From positions 511,077 through 575,076 of the forward strand of contig NZ_JALHLS010000001.1 in the NCBI RefSeq assembly GCF_022844445.1: DNA of 64,000 bases. The letters are read 5' to 3'. Positions 19,541 to 27,160 of this stretch are shown piece by piece (position 1 is the first letter of the stretch; each line of letters opens with the position of its first letter). The translations under genes and the position numbers were made by a program. Below the pieces are notes generated by a model, which saw only the letters and a list, made by a program, of their open reading frames with translations, had not been told where the DNA came from and ran no database searches. The DNA comes from Hyphomonas sp. GTDB lineage: Bacteria > Pseudomonadota > Alphaproteobacteria > Caulobacterales > Hyphomonadaceae.

Positions 19541-20469
19541 TGGCTGTCCTCGTAATTGCAGAACACGCACATGGCGCGCTGTCGGATGCGACGCACAAGG
19601 TAGTGACAGCCGCGTCGAAATTCGGCGGCGATGTGGATGTGCTGGTGGCCGGTGAGAATGCCGGATCGGTAGCGCCTGCGGCAGCGAAAATTTCCGGTGT
19701 CCGCAAGGTGCTGAAAGCGGAAGGCGAGACCCTCCGCAAGCAGACCGCTGAGGCGATGGAAGCGCTCGTCGTCCCGATGATGGCGGGCTATGACGCGGTA
19801 TTCATCGCCGCGACCACCACGGGCAAGAACATCGCTCCGCGCATCGCCGCGAAACTCGATGTGATGCAGCTCTCGGAAATCATCGAAGTCGTCGACCAGA
19901 CAACTTTCGTGCGCCCGATCTATGCCGGCAACGCGATCATGACCGTGAAGTCGGCTGATGCGAAAAAGGTGATCACCGTACGCGGCACGGCGTTTCCGGC
20001 CGCCGGCAATGACGGCTCGGCTTCGGTCGAGGACGTGGCCGCCCCGGCTGCCCAGACGAAATCGGAATTTGTCTCCGAAGAGATGGTGAAGTCGGACCGT
20101 CCGGAACTCGCCGGCGCCAAGCGCGTCGTCTCGGGTGGCCGCGCGCTCGGCTCGGCCGAGAAGTTCAAGGAAGTCATCTTCCCGCTCGCCGACAAGCTGG
20201 GCGCAGCTGTTGGCGCCTCGCGCGCTGCCGTGGATGCAGGCTACGCGCCGAACGACTACCAGGTCGGTCAGACGGGCAAGATCGTTGCCCCGGAGCTTTA
20301 CATCGCGGTCGGCATCTCGGGCGCCATCCAGCACCTTGCTGGCATGAAGGACTCCAAGATCATCGTGGCCATCAACAAGGACGAGGAAGCGCCGATCTTC
20401 CAAGTGGCCGATTACGGCCTCGTGGCGGACCTCTTCGTCGCTGTGCCGGAGCTGACCAAGTCGGTCTGA
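19540..20469 (+). CDS. etfA: Electron transfer flavoprotein alpha subunit
   Basis: A 309-residue FAD-binding partner of EtfB. The C-terminal FAD domain carries [37 protein letters not shown] and NKDEEAPIF, all diagnostic. Its ATG is part of TGATG shared with the etfB stop. A strong intrinsic terminator follows 23 bp after the stop, so etfBA is its own transcription unit and hbd downstream is separate. Confidence 0.97.
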   Translation: MAVLVIAEHAHGALSDATHKVVTAASKFGGDVDVLVAGENAGSVAPAAAKISGVRKVLKAEGETLRKQTAEAMEALVVPMMAGYDAVFIAATTTGKNIAPRIAAKLDVMQLSEIIEVVDQTTFVRPIYAGNAIMTVKSADAKKVITVRGTAFPAAGNDGSASVEDVAAPAAQTKSEFVSEEMVKSDRPELAGAKRVVSGGRALGSAEKFKEVIFPLADKLGAAVGASRAAVDAGYAPNDYQVGQTGKIVAPELYIAVGISGAIQHLAGMKDSKIIVAINKDEEAPIFQVADYGLVADLFVAVPELTKSV

Positions 20470-20492
20470 TCCGTCCCCGGACTGAATTGAAC

Positions 20493-20526
20493 AAAGCCCG
20501 TGCCTCTGGTGCGGGCTTTTTCTTTT
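20493..20526 (+). terminator. Intrinsic terminator after etfBA
   Basis: The stem AAAGCCCG / CGGGCTTT at 20493-20500 and 20511-20518, with a short internal extension, is followed by a T-rich tail (TTTTTCTTTT). It is the clearest factor-independent terminator in the window and ends the etfB-etfA transcript. Confidence 0.9.
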
Positions 20527-20603
20527 GGCGCCGCAAGCATCGGGTGGCTGGCGCGGGCCCCGGCGTGGGATGACGGGTCTCCAACAGCAATGGAGATTTG
20601 CCG

Positions 20604-21074
20604 ATGTCCTTCGTCATCACCGGCCTCGCGCCACAATCCTTCGCCCATCTGTTCGGCCTGCCGGACGATGTGCTCAGCCGGCAGAACATCGTGCGCAAAA
20701 CAGTGGAGGCCAAGCCCGGCTATCCGTGCCGTATCACGTTGCAGGACGCCGAGCTCGGCGAGACGGTGCTGCTGCTCAACCATGAAAGCCATGCAGCGCC
20801 GACGCCGTATGCCTCGCGCTATGCGATCTATGTCAGGGAAGGGGCCGCTTTCACGGCCACGTACCGGGACGAGTTGCCACCGGTCTTTGCGGGGCGGCCA
20901 ATTGCGTTGCGGCTTTTCTCGGCTGAGGGCATGCTGCTCGGTGCGGACATGGGGCGCGGTGGGGAGCTGACGGCCAAGATCGGGTCGGCATTCGAGCGAG
21001 CTGATGTCGCCTACATTCACGCCCACAACGCCATGCATGGCTGCTTTTCGGCGGAGATCCGGCGCGCGGACTGA
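20604..21074 (+). CDS. DUF1203 family protein
   Basis: A 156-residue protein beginning MSFVITGLAPQSF, as DUF1203 members do, with the conserved central CRITLQDAELGETVLLLNHE and C-terminal YIHAHNAMHGCF. No biochemical function is established for the family; the histidine and cysteine near the C-terminus are conserved. The ATG at 20604 has GGAGA eight bases upstream, and a TTG six bases earlier is less likely. It stands alone between the etf terminator and hbd. Confidence 0.8.
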   Translation: MSFVITGLAPQSFAHLFGLPDDVLSRQNIVRKTVEAKPGYPCRITLQDAELGETVLLLNHESHAAPTPYASRYAIYVREGAAFTATYRDELPPVFAGRPIALRLFSAEGMLLGADMGRGGELTAKIGSAFERADVAYIHAHNAMHGCFSAEIRRAD

Positions 21075-21165
21075 GGCGCACGGCTGGTCTGCAAAGCTGC
21101 ACTTTGCTGCGCCGCACAAGCCGCTATAACGGGGGCGGTTCAACAGGTGTTCAGGAATCAGGTCC

Positions 21166-22044
21166 ATGGCGGAAATCAGCACTATCGGTGTCATCGGCGC
21201 CGGGCAGATGGGGAACGGCATCGCGCATGTCTCGGCGCTGGCCGGGTATGATGTGGTGCTGACGGATGTCTCCGAAGCGGCGCTGGCCAAAGGGATGACC
21301 ACCATTGAGGCGAACATGGCGCGGCAGGTGGCGCGACAGGTGATCACGCCGGACGATCTGAAGGCGGCGCTGAAGCGCATCCGTCCGTCGGCGGACATCA
21401 AGGCGCACGCGGGATCGGACCTCGTGATCGAGGCGGCGACCGAGAAGCGTGAGCTCAAAGAGCAGATCTTCCGGTCAGTCAGCGAAGTAGTGCCGGCGCA
21501 TGCCTTCCTCGCCACCAACACCTCGTCGATCTCGATCACCCGGCTGGCATCGGTGACCAATCGTCCGGAGCGGTTCATTGGTCTTCACTTCATGAACCCG
21601 GTGCCGCTGATGAAGCTGGTCGAGGTGATTCGTGGTCTGAACACCGATCAGGAGACCTACGAGACGGCAATCATCTTTGCCAAACGGATCGGCAAGACCA
21701 CGACGAATGCCGAGGATTATCCGGCCTTCATCGTGAACCGCGTACTGATGCCGATGATCAATGAGGCGGTCTACACGCTGTATGAAGGCGTTGGGAACGT
21801 GGAGTCGATCGACACGGCGATGCGTCTTGGCGCGAACCATCCGATGGGGCCGCTCCAGCTGGCAGACTTTATCGGGCTGGATACGTGCCTGTCGATCATG
21901 CAGGTGCTGCATGACGGCCTGGCTGATACGAAGTACCGGCCTTGCCCCCTGCTCGTGAAATTCGTGGAGGCGGGCTGGCTTGGCAAGAAGTCCGGCAAGG
22001 GCTTCTATGACTATTCCGGCGACCATCCGGTCGCGACCCGGTAG
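21166..22044 (+). CDS. hbd: 3-Hydroxybutyryl-CoA dehydrogenase
   Basis: A 292-residue NAD(P)-dependent 3-hydroxyacyl-CoA dehydrogenase. The Rossmann motif is [23 protein letters not shown] is followed by the catalytic histidine region [15 protein letters not shown], and [11 protein letters not shown] begins the dimerisation domain. It oxidises or reduces the 3-hydroxyacyl-CoA of beta-oxidation or butanoyl/PHB metabolism. In many alphaproteobacteria it adjoins etfBA; here a DUF1203 gene and a terminator intervene. Confidence 0.95.
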   Translation: MAEISTIGVIGAGQMGNGIAHVSALAGYDVVLTDVSEAALAKGMTTIEANMARQVARQVITPDDLKAALKRIRPSADIKAHAGSDLVIEAATEKRELKEQIFRSVSEVVPAHAFLATNTSSISITRLASVTNRPERFIGLHFMNPVPLMKLVEVIRGLNTDQETYETAIIFAKRIGKTTTNAEDYPAFIVNRVLMPMINEAVYTLYEGVGNVESIDTAMRLGANHPMGPLQLADFIGLDTCLSIMQVLHDGLADTKYRPCPLLVKFVEAGWLGKKSGKGFYDYSGDHPVATR

Positions 22045-22071
22045 TCCTTAACGCTTCGGTAACTCTCTGAA

Positions 22072-22109
22072 GGCTCCTCTGGCTTCCAACAGCTAGTCTG
22101 AGAGGAGCC
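22072..22109 (+). promoter_or_regulatory. Hairpin that buries the ribosome binding site of the nuclease gene
   Basis: GGCTCCTCT at 22072-22080 pairs perfectly with AGAGGAGCC at 22101-22109 across a 20-base loop. The right arm contains the AGAGGAG Shine-Dalgarno sequence, with four bases left before the ATG at 22114. In mRNA the 9-bp stem would hide the ribosome site unless melted or bound. There is no T-run, so it is a poor terminator for hbd. Confidence 0.6.
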
Positions 22110-22113
22110 GGAA

Positions 22114-22605
22114 ATGCCCATCCGTACACCGCTGAATTACCTGGCAGGTGCCGGGGTGCTGCTCGTCATGGCCTTGGGCGGCGCATACTACGCTACACAG
22201 GCGGCGTCTGCTTCGGCGGCGACGGCCACCGCGCCGGTTGAAGTTCCGCTGACGGTCTACTGGTCGGACGGCGATTCCGGGCGGCTGTCGGATGCAACGA
22301 AGTTCCGCCTCCACGGTATCGACGCGCCCGAGACCGGATCGATGAAACAGCGCGGCGGCGCCAAGTGCGAGAGCGAGCGGGCGCTCGGCTTCGAGGCGAA
22401 GGAAGCGGCACTGGAACTGACTCGCGGCAAGCAGGTGACGATCAGCGAGAGGCGCGGCGAGGATCGTTACGCCCGCACGGTCGTAAGCCTGAATATCGAT
22501 GGCAGGGATGTGGCCGCGCTTCTGGTGGCGGGCGGTACGCACAAGGCCTGGGACTATGACGGGCGCCAGAAGAAGCCGGATTGGTGCGCCGGTGCAGCGC
22601 GCTGA
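22114..22605 (+). CDS. Exported or anchored staphylococcal-nuclease-like protein
   Basis: A 163-residue thermonuclease (SNase) family protein. An N-terminal hydrophobic segment (residues 8-27) acts as signal or anchor. The nuclease core shows WSDGDSG (calcium ligand region), FRLHGIDAPE (arginine and glutamate of the active site) and DRYARTVV (second arginine region). It would degrade DNA or RNA in the periplasm or outside. The length suits one SNase domain. An inverted repeat GCGCTGA/TCAGCGC (22599-22623) spans the stop codon. Confidence 0.85.
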   Translation: MPIRTPLNYLAGAGVLLVMALGGAYYATQAASASAATATAPVEVPLTVYWSDGDSGRLSDATKFRLHGIDAPETGSMKQRGGAKCESERALGFEAKEAALELTRGKQVTISERRGEDRYARTVVSLNIDGRDVAALLVAGGTHKAWDYDGRQKKPDWCAGAAR

Positions 22606-22663
22606 GGGGGGTGAGTTCAGCGCGGTGCGCTCCAGCGTTCCGGCCCTAAAACGGAAGCGAACA

Positions 22664-23377
22664 ATGCGGCAAATCTGGACAGCGGCCAGCCTCGGCCTTT
22701 GCATTGCCTTGGCCGGTTGCGGGCAGAAGGCGCCGAAATACGGCGAGCCCTACCTGGCGCCGTCCATTGCCGAGCAAGAGAAAGCCATTTTTGGCGAAGT
22801 GAGCCCGTCCGACTTGCCGGCGAATCAGCGTGCGGCGCTGGCTCACGCGCATGCCGTTACCGCGATTGCGCTCTACCGGGCAGGGGAGGCAGACGGCGCG
22901 GCGCTGCATGCAGGCCTCGTCGATGCCGGCGCGCATCCGGGCTTGATGGTGGGGCTCGATACAATGGGGTTTGATCCGGCGGCTGTGGCCGCCGTCGCGG
23001 CCGCGCCGCAGGATGATGCGGCGGCGGAGGCGGCGCGGGTCATGCTGGCCGCGATGCGGCCGACGATGACGGGCGACGTGAAGGCGACGACCGAATTCCT
23101 GATGAAGCATCTGGCGGCAGAGTACGAGGCTGGCGCCGATGGCGGAACGATTGTGGATCTGACGGCCTACCAGACAGCCTACGGGCTGGCGGTGACTGCG
23201 CGGGACATCGTCGCGGCGCAGGACGCTGAGGTCTATGGCAAGCTCACGCTGGATCTCGAAATCCTAGTGCGGATGTGGCCGGGCAAGGGGCCGCTGGCAA
23301 CTTCCACGCCGGCGCCGGACACCGAGATGGCGCTGGCGCTGTCAAACGTGAAGTCAGCTCTTTCCGGCCTGCCGTAA
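22664..23377 (+). CDS. Lipoprotein of unknown function
   Basis: A 237-residue protein with a lipoprotein signal (CIALAGC, lipidated cysteine about residue 18). The mature part is alanine-rich and alpha-helical with no motif I recognise. The ATG at 22664 begins the signal peptide; the longer frame back to 22499 overlaps the nuclease gene. It follows that nuclease by 58 bp and may be cotranscribed. Its 3' end overlaps the convergent tlpA-like gene by 24 bp. Confidence 0.75.
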   Translation: MRQIWTAASLGLCIALAGCGQKAPKYGEPYLAPSIAEQEKAIFGEVSPSDLPANQRAALAHAHAVTAIALYRAGEADGAALHAGLVDAGAHPGLMVGLDTMGFDPAAVAAVAAAPQDDAAAEAARVMLAAMRPTMTGDVKATTEFLMKHLAAEYEAGADGGTIVDLTAYQTAYGLAVTARDIVAAQDAEVYGKLTLDLEILVRMWPGKGPLATSTPAPDTEMALALSNVKSALSGLP

Positions 23378-23950
23378 CACAGCGTCGATGAACTGCACGG
23401 CTTCGGCGGCGGCCCAGTCCGCCTCGCCCGAGAGGCGCGCAACCTCCAGCCCGTCAGGCCCATAGAGGATGGTGGTGGGAAAGCCCTGCACATTGGCGCC
23501 GTAGACGATGTCGCCGCGGTCGAGCGGGGCATGACGGAAGGCAATGTTGGCGGCGCCGAGCTCGGTCAGGCGCCGGCGGGCGTAATCCACGTCCTCGTCG
23601 GCATCGATGCTGATGGCGACCACTTCGAATGCGTCGCTGCCGCGGGCGGCCTGAAGGGCGCCAAGGGCTGGCATTTCCTTTTCGCACGGCGCGCACCAGG
23701 TTGCCCAATAGTTCACCAGGATGGTCCGGCCCTTGAAGCTGGCGAGATCGGCCTCCGTGCCGTCCGCATGGTTGAAGGTGCCCGAGGGGACGGGCTGGCC
23801 AGCAAGGGAGAAGTCCAGCTTCTCCAGCGTGCCGGTGGCATAGCGTTCAAGCGCATTGGCGGACGGCTTGCCTCCGGATGCGCTCATCAGCACATAGACA
23901 ATGGCCGCGAGGGCGACCAAGAAGAGGCCGGCAAAGGCATAGCGGATCAT
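23354..23950 (-). CDS. tlpA: TlpA-like membrane-anchored thioredoxin
   Basis: A 198-residue periplasmic thiol-disulfide protein. An N-terminal membrane anchor ([19 protein letters not shown]) is followed by a TlpA/ResA-type thioredoxin fold with active site [11 protein letters not shown] and the cis-proline loop [10 protein letters not shown]. Such proteins reduce periplasmic disulfides, for instance in cytochrome c or oxidase assembly. It is divergent from argH with only 41 bp between starts, so their promoters overlap. Confidence 0.88.
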   Translation of the reverse strand: MIRYAFAGLFLVALAAIVYVLMSASGGKPSANALERYATGTLEKLDFSLAGQPVPSGTFNHADGTEADLASFKGRTILVNYWATWCAPCEKEMPALGALQAARGSDAFEVVAISIDADEDVDYARRRLTELGAANIAFRHAPLDRGDIVYGANVQGFPTTILYGPDGLEVARLSGEADWAAAEAVQFIDAVLRQAGKS

Positions 23951-23991
23951 GCGGGTTTAGGCTCCGGGGTCGCGGTTCGAGGGATATGGCG

Positions 23992-25389
23992 ATGAATTCA
24001 GGTAAAGGCCAGACAATGTGGGGCGGCCGTTTTGCCGCAACGCCCTCGGCCATCATGAACGAGATCAATGCCTCGCTGGATATAGACCAGCGGATGGCAG
24101 AGGAAGACGTTGCCGGAAGCCGGGCGCACGCGGACATGCTGGCCGAAATGGGCATCCTCAGCGCGGCGGACAATGAGGCGATCCAAGGCGGGCTGGACAA
24201 GATTTCCGCCGAGATGCGGGCGGGCACTTTTCCGTTCCGGCGTGAGTTGGAAGACATCCACATGAACGTGGAAGCACGCCTCAAGGAGCTGATCGGCGAG
24301 CCGGCGGGCCGCCTGCACACCGCACGCTCGCGCAACGACCAGGTGGTAACGGATTTCCGTCTATGGACGCGCGGGGCGCTCGACGAGACGAGCCATCTGG
24401 TGACCGCGCTGCAGGGCGCTCTGGTGCGCCGGGCCGGGGAGCACACGGCGACCTACATGCCGGGCTTTACACACCTTCAGACGGCGCAGCCGGTGACGCT
24501 GGGCCATCACCTCCTCGCCTATGCGGAGATGCTGGAGCGCGACCGCTCGCGCCTGCTCGACTGTGCAGTGCGGCTGAACGAGAGCCCGCTGGGTGCAGCG
24601 GCATTGGCCGGGACGGGATTCCCGATTGACCGGGATATGACCGCCGAGGCGCTGGGCTTCGCGCGGCCGATGGCGAACTCGCTGGACGCGGTAGGGTCAC
24701 GTGATTTTGCGCTGGAGGCACTCAGCACGCTGTCCATCGCGGCGACGCACCTATCGCGCCTCGCGGAAGAGATCGTACTCTGGACCAGCCCGCAATTCGC
24801 GTTTGCGGCGCTCACCGATGAATGGTCGACAGGCTCCTCGATCATGCCGCAAAAGCGCAACCCGGACGCTGCCGAGCTGATCCGGGCCAAGGCCTCGTTG
24901 ATCACGGGATTGTTCTCGGCGCTGCAGGGGGCGGTGAAGGCCCTGCCGCTGGCCTATGCCAAGGACCTTCAGGACGATAAGCGGCTGACCTTCGAGGCCT
25001 TCGACACATTTAACCTCTGTGCCCGGGCGATGACCGGCATGGTGGAGACGATCCGGTTCAAGCCGGAGGCGATGCGCGCGGCGGCGGCGAAGGGCTATTC
25101 GACGGCAACGGACCTGGCGGACTGGCTGGTGCGCGAGCTTGGCTTGCCGTTCCGGGACGCGCACCACGTGACCGGCCGGATCGTGGCGCTGGCCGAGGAA
25201 CAAGGCAGAGAGCTGGCGGCGGTTTCGCTCGCCGACATGCAGAAGGTGCATTCCGCAATCACCAAAGATGTCTTCAATGTGCTGACGGTGGAGGCGTCTG
25301 CCTCATCCCGGACATCTTATGGCGGCACAAGCCCTGTTCGGGTCGCGGAACAAGTGGCACAATGGAAACAGAGACTTCGACTGGAGTGA
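23992..25389 (+). CDS. argH: Argininosuccinate lyase
   Basis: A 465-residue fumarase-superfamily enzyme releasing arginine and fumarate from argininosuccinate. Signatures: [27 protein letters not shown] and [12 protein letters not shown], which carries the catalytic serine loop. The ATG at 23992 has GAGGG eight bases upstream and is preferred over the ATG at 23986. It heads argH-lptM-lipoprotein-lysA. Confidence 0.96.
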   Translation: MNSGKGQTMWGGRFAATPSAIMNEINASLDIDQRMAEEDVAGSRAHADMLAEMGILSAADNEAIQGGLDKISAEMRAGTFPFRRELEDIHMNVEARLKELIGEPAGRLHTARSRNDQVVTDFRLWTRGALDETSHLVTALQGALVRRAGEHTATYMPGFTHLQTAQPVTLGHHLLAYAEMLERDRSRLLDCAVRLNESPLGAAALAGTGFPIDRDMTAEALGFARPMANSLDAVGSRDFALEALSTLSIAATHLSRLAEEIVLWTSPQFAFAALTDEWSTGSSIMPQKRNPDAAELIRAKASLITGLFSALQGAVKALPLAYAKDLQDDKRLTFEAFDTFNLCARAMTGMVETIRFKPEAMRAAAAKGYSTATDLADWLVRELGLPFRDAHHVTGRIVALAEEQGRELAAVSLADMQKVHSAITKDVFNVLTVEASASSRTSYGGTSPVRVAEQVAQWKQRLRLE

Positions 25390-25394
25390 TGAGA

Positions 25395-25628
25395 ATGAAA
25401 CGGATTCTGGGCGCCGCTCTGGCGCTGGTTTTCCTTGGGGGTGTTTCAGCCTGCGGCCTGACGGGCCCCCTGCAACGTCCCGGCCCGCTGATCGGCAGCG
25501 GGAACCAGGCTGACCCTGCCGGCCTTCCGGACGGTGAGAGCAAGAACCTGCCGGACCTGCCTGAACGCCCAAGTGCTGAACCGGATGAGGAAGCTGAGGA
25601 CGAACTGCTCGGCGGACCGGACTCCTGA
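25395..25628 (+). CDS. lptM: LptM/YifL-like small lipoprotein
   Basis: A 77-residue lipoprotein: MKRILGAALALVFLGG then VSACGLTGPLQRPGPL. The CGLTGPL motif at the mature N-terminus is that of LptM (YifL), which in E. coli helps mature the LPS transporter LptD. Its place just before lysA matches the arrangement in many proteobacteria. The mature tail is acidic and proline-rich. The ATG at 25395 has GGAG eight bases upstream; the ATG at 25389 is too close to it. Confidence 0.8.
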   Translation: MKRILGAALALVFLGGVSACGLTGPLQRPGPLIGSGNQADPAGLPDGESKNLPDLPERPSAEPDEEAEDELLGGPDS

Positions 25629-25870
25629 TGCGGGCGCGCCTCCTCCTCGCGATGGCGGCCGGCCTTGCTTTGGCGGCCTGTCAGACTCCGGTGGCAGGCG
25701 ACCCGGTCGTCTCGCAGGCCGTGGCCGCCGAGCCCGATCCGCTCGATGTGGCCATTCCTGTCAGCGACAATCCATCCGAAGGGCTGACCCAGAATGACTG
25801 GGGTGGGGAAGTGCCGCAATCGAAGCCGGCGGGCGACGTCGATGACGGCGGCCTCGGCGATCTCGAGTAG
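25628..25870 (+). CDS. Small lipoprotein, unknown function
   Basis: An 80-residue protein with signal MRARLLLAMAAGLALAAC (lipobox LAAC) and an acidic, proline/glycine-rich, probably disordered mature part ending GGLGDLE. It starts at TGATG shared with the preceding lipoprotein stop, so the two are coupled, and lysA follows after 15 bp. I do not recognise the family. Confidence 0.7.
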   Translation: MRARLLLAMAAGLALAACQTPVAGDPVVSQAVAAEPDPLDVAIPVSDNPSEGLTQNDWGGEVPQSKPAGDVDDGGLGDLE

Positions 25871-25885
25871 GGTTCCGGAGACGGC

Positions 25886-27160
25886 ATGCACCATTTCACC
25901 TATTCCGGCGGCCGCCTTCACTGCGAAGGCGTCAACCTTGATGACCTCGCGGTCGAGGTGGGCACGCCGTGCTATGTTTATTCCAGCGCAACGCTGGTGC
26001 GCCATGCGCGTGTGATCTCGAGCGCGTTCGAAGGCCAGCGCGTGCTGGTCGCCTATTCGGTGAAGGCCAATGGCAATCTCGCGGTGCTGGCCACCCTTGC
26101 GGGCGAAGGCTGCGGCGCGGATGTGGTCAGCGGAGGCGAACTGCTCCGGGCACGGAAGGCCGGAATTCCGGCCTCGCGAATCGTCTTCTCCGGCGTCGGA
26201 AAGACGGCGGCCGAGATGGCGCTGGGCCTTGAGCAAGGCATTCATCAGTTCAACGTGGAAAGCGCGGGCGAGCTGCGCCTCCTGTCCGAAGTCGCCTCGC
26301 GGCTTGGCAAGACGGCGCCGGTGGCCCTGCGCGTGAACCCCGACGTCGCGGCGGGCGGGCATCCCAACATCTCCACCGGAAAATCCGGCGACAAGTTCGG
26401 TGTGCCGTGGGGCGATGCGGAGGCATTATATGCTGAAGCCGCGCGTTTGCCGGGGATCAGCGCCGTCGGCGTGGACGTGCATATCGGCAGCCAGATCGGT
26501 GACCTTGCGCCAATGCGTGCGGCCTTCGAGAAGGTCGTCGGCCTCGCTCTGCGCCTGCGCGGGCAAGGGCATGACATTCGCCGCATTGACGTGGGTGGCG
26601 GGCTCGCCATTCCGTATAAAGAAGGTGACGCGCCGGCTACACCGTCCGCCTATGCCGCAATGATTGCCGAGGTGACCGGAAACCACGGATTCGAAGTGAT
26701 CCTCGAGCCCGGCCGCGTGATTGCAGGCAATGCAGGTGTGCTGCTGACGACCGCGCTCTATGAGAAACAGGCGCCGGACCGCACCTTCCTGATCGTCGAC
26801 GCGGGCATGAACGACCTGATCCGTCCGGCGCTCTATGGCGCGCATCACGATATCGTAACGCTGGTCGAGCCAGCGGCAGGGCGTCCGTACAAAACCTATG
26901 ACGTGGTTGGGCCGATCTGTGAATCGACCGACAAGTTTGCCGCCGGGCGCGTGCTGCCTGAAGTGGCCCCCGGTGAACGGCTCGCCTTCATGTCTGCAGG
27001 CGCCTATGGCGCGGTGCTGTCCTCGTCCTACAACGCCCGCCCTCTGGTGCCGGAAGTTCTGGTTGATGGCGACCGGTACGAGATCGTCCGCAGGCGGCCG
27101 AGCTTTGAAGAAATGATGGGACTGGAGAAAGTGCCGGAGTGGCTTACGACGGTAGCCTGA
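25886..27160 (+). CDS. lysA: Diaminopimelate decarboxylase
   Basis: A 424-residue fold-type III PLP enzyme making lysine from meso-diaminopimelate. The Schiff-base lysine is in VAYSVKANGN; later motifs are HIGSQIGD, VGGGLAIPY, EPGRVIAGN and GPICESTDKFA, which carries the catalytic cysteine. It ends inside the start of the DUF4175 gene (22-bp overlap). Confidence 0.96.
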   Translation: MHHFTYSGGRLHCEGVNLDDLAVEVGTPCYVYSSATLVRHARVISSAFEGQRVLVAYSVKANGNLAVLATLAGEGCGADVVSGGELLRARKAGIPASRIVFSGVGKTAAEMALGLEQGIHQFNVESAGELRLLSEVASRLGKTAPVALRVNPDVAAGGHPNISTGKSGDKFGVPWGDAEALYAEAARLPGISAVGVDVHIGSQIGDLAPMRAAFEKVVGLALRLRGQGHDIRRIDVGGGLAIPYKEGDAPATPSAYAAMIAEVTGNHGFEVILEPGRVIAGNAGVLLTTALYEKQAPDRTFLIVDAGMNDLIRPALYGAHHDIVTLVEPAAGRPYKTYDVVGPICESTDKFAAGRVLPEVAPGERLAFMSAGAYGAVLSSSYNARPLVPEVLVDGDRYEIVRRRPSFEEMMGLEKVPEWLTTVA

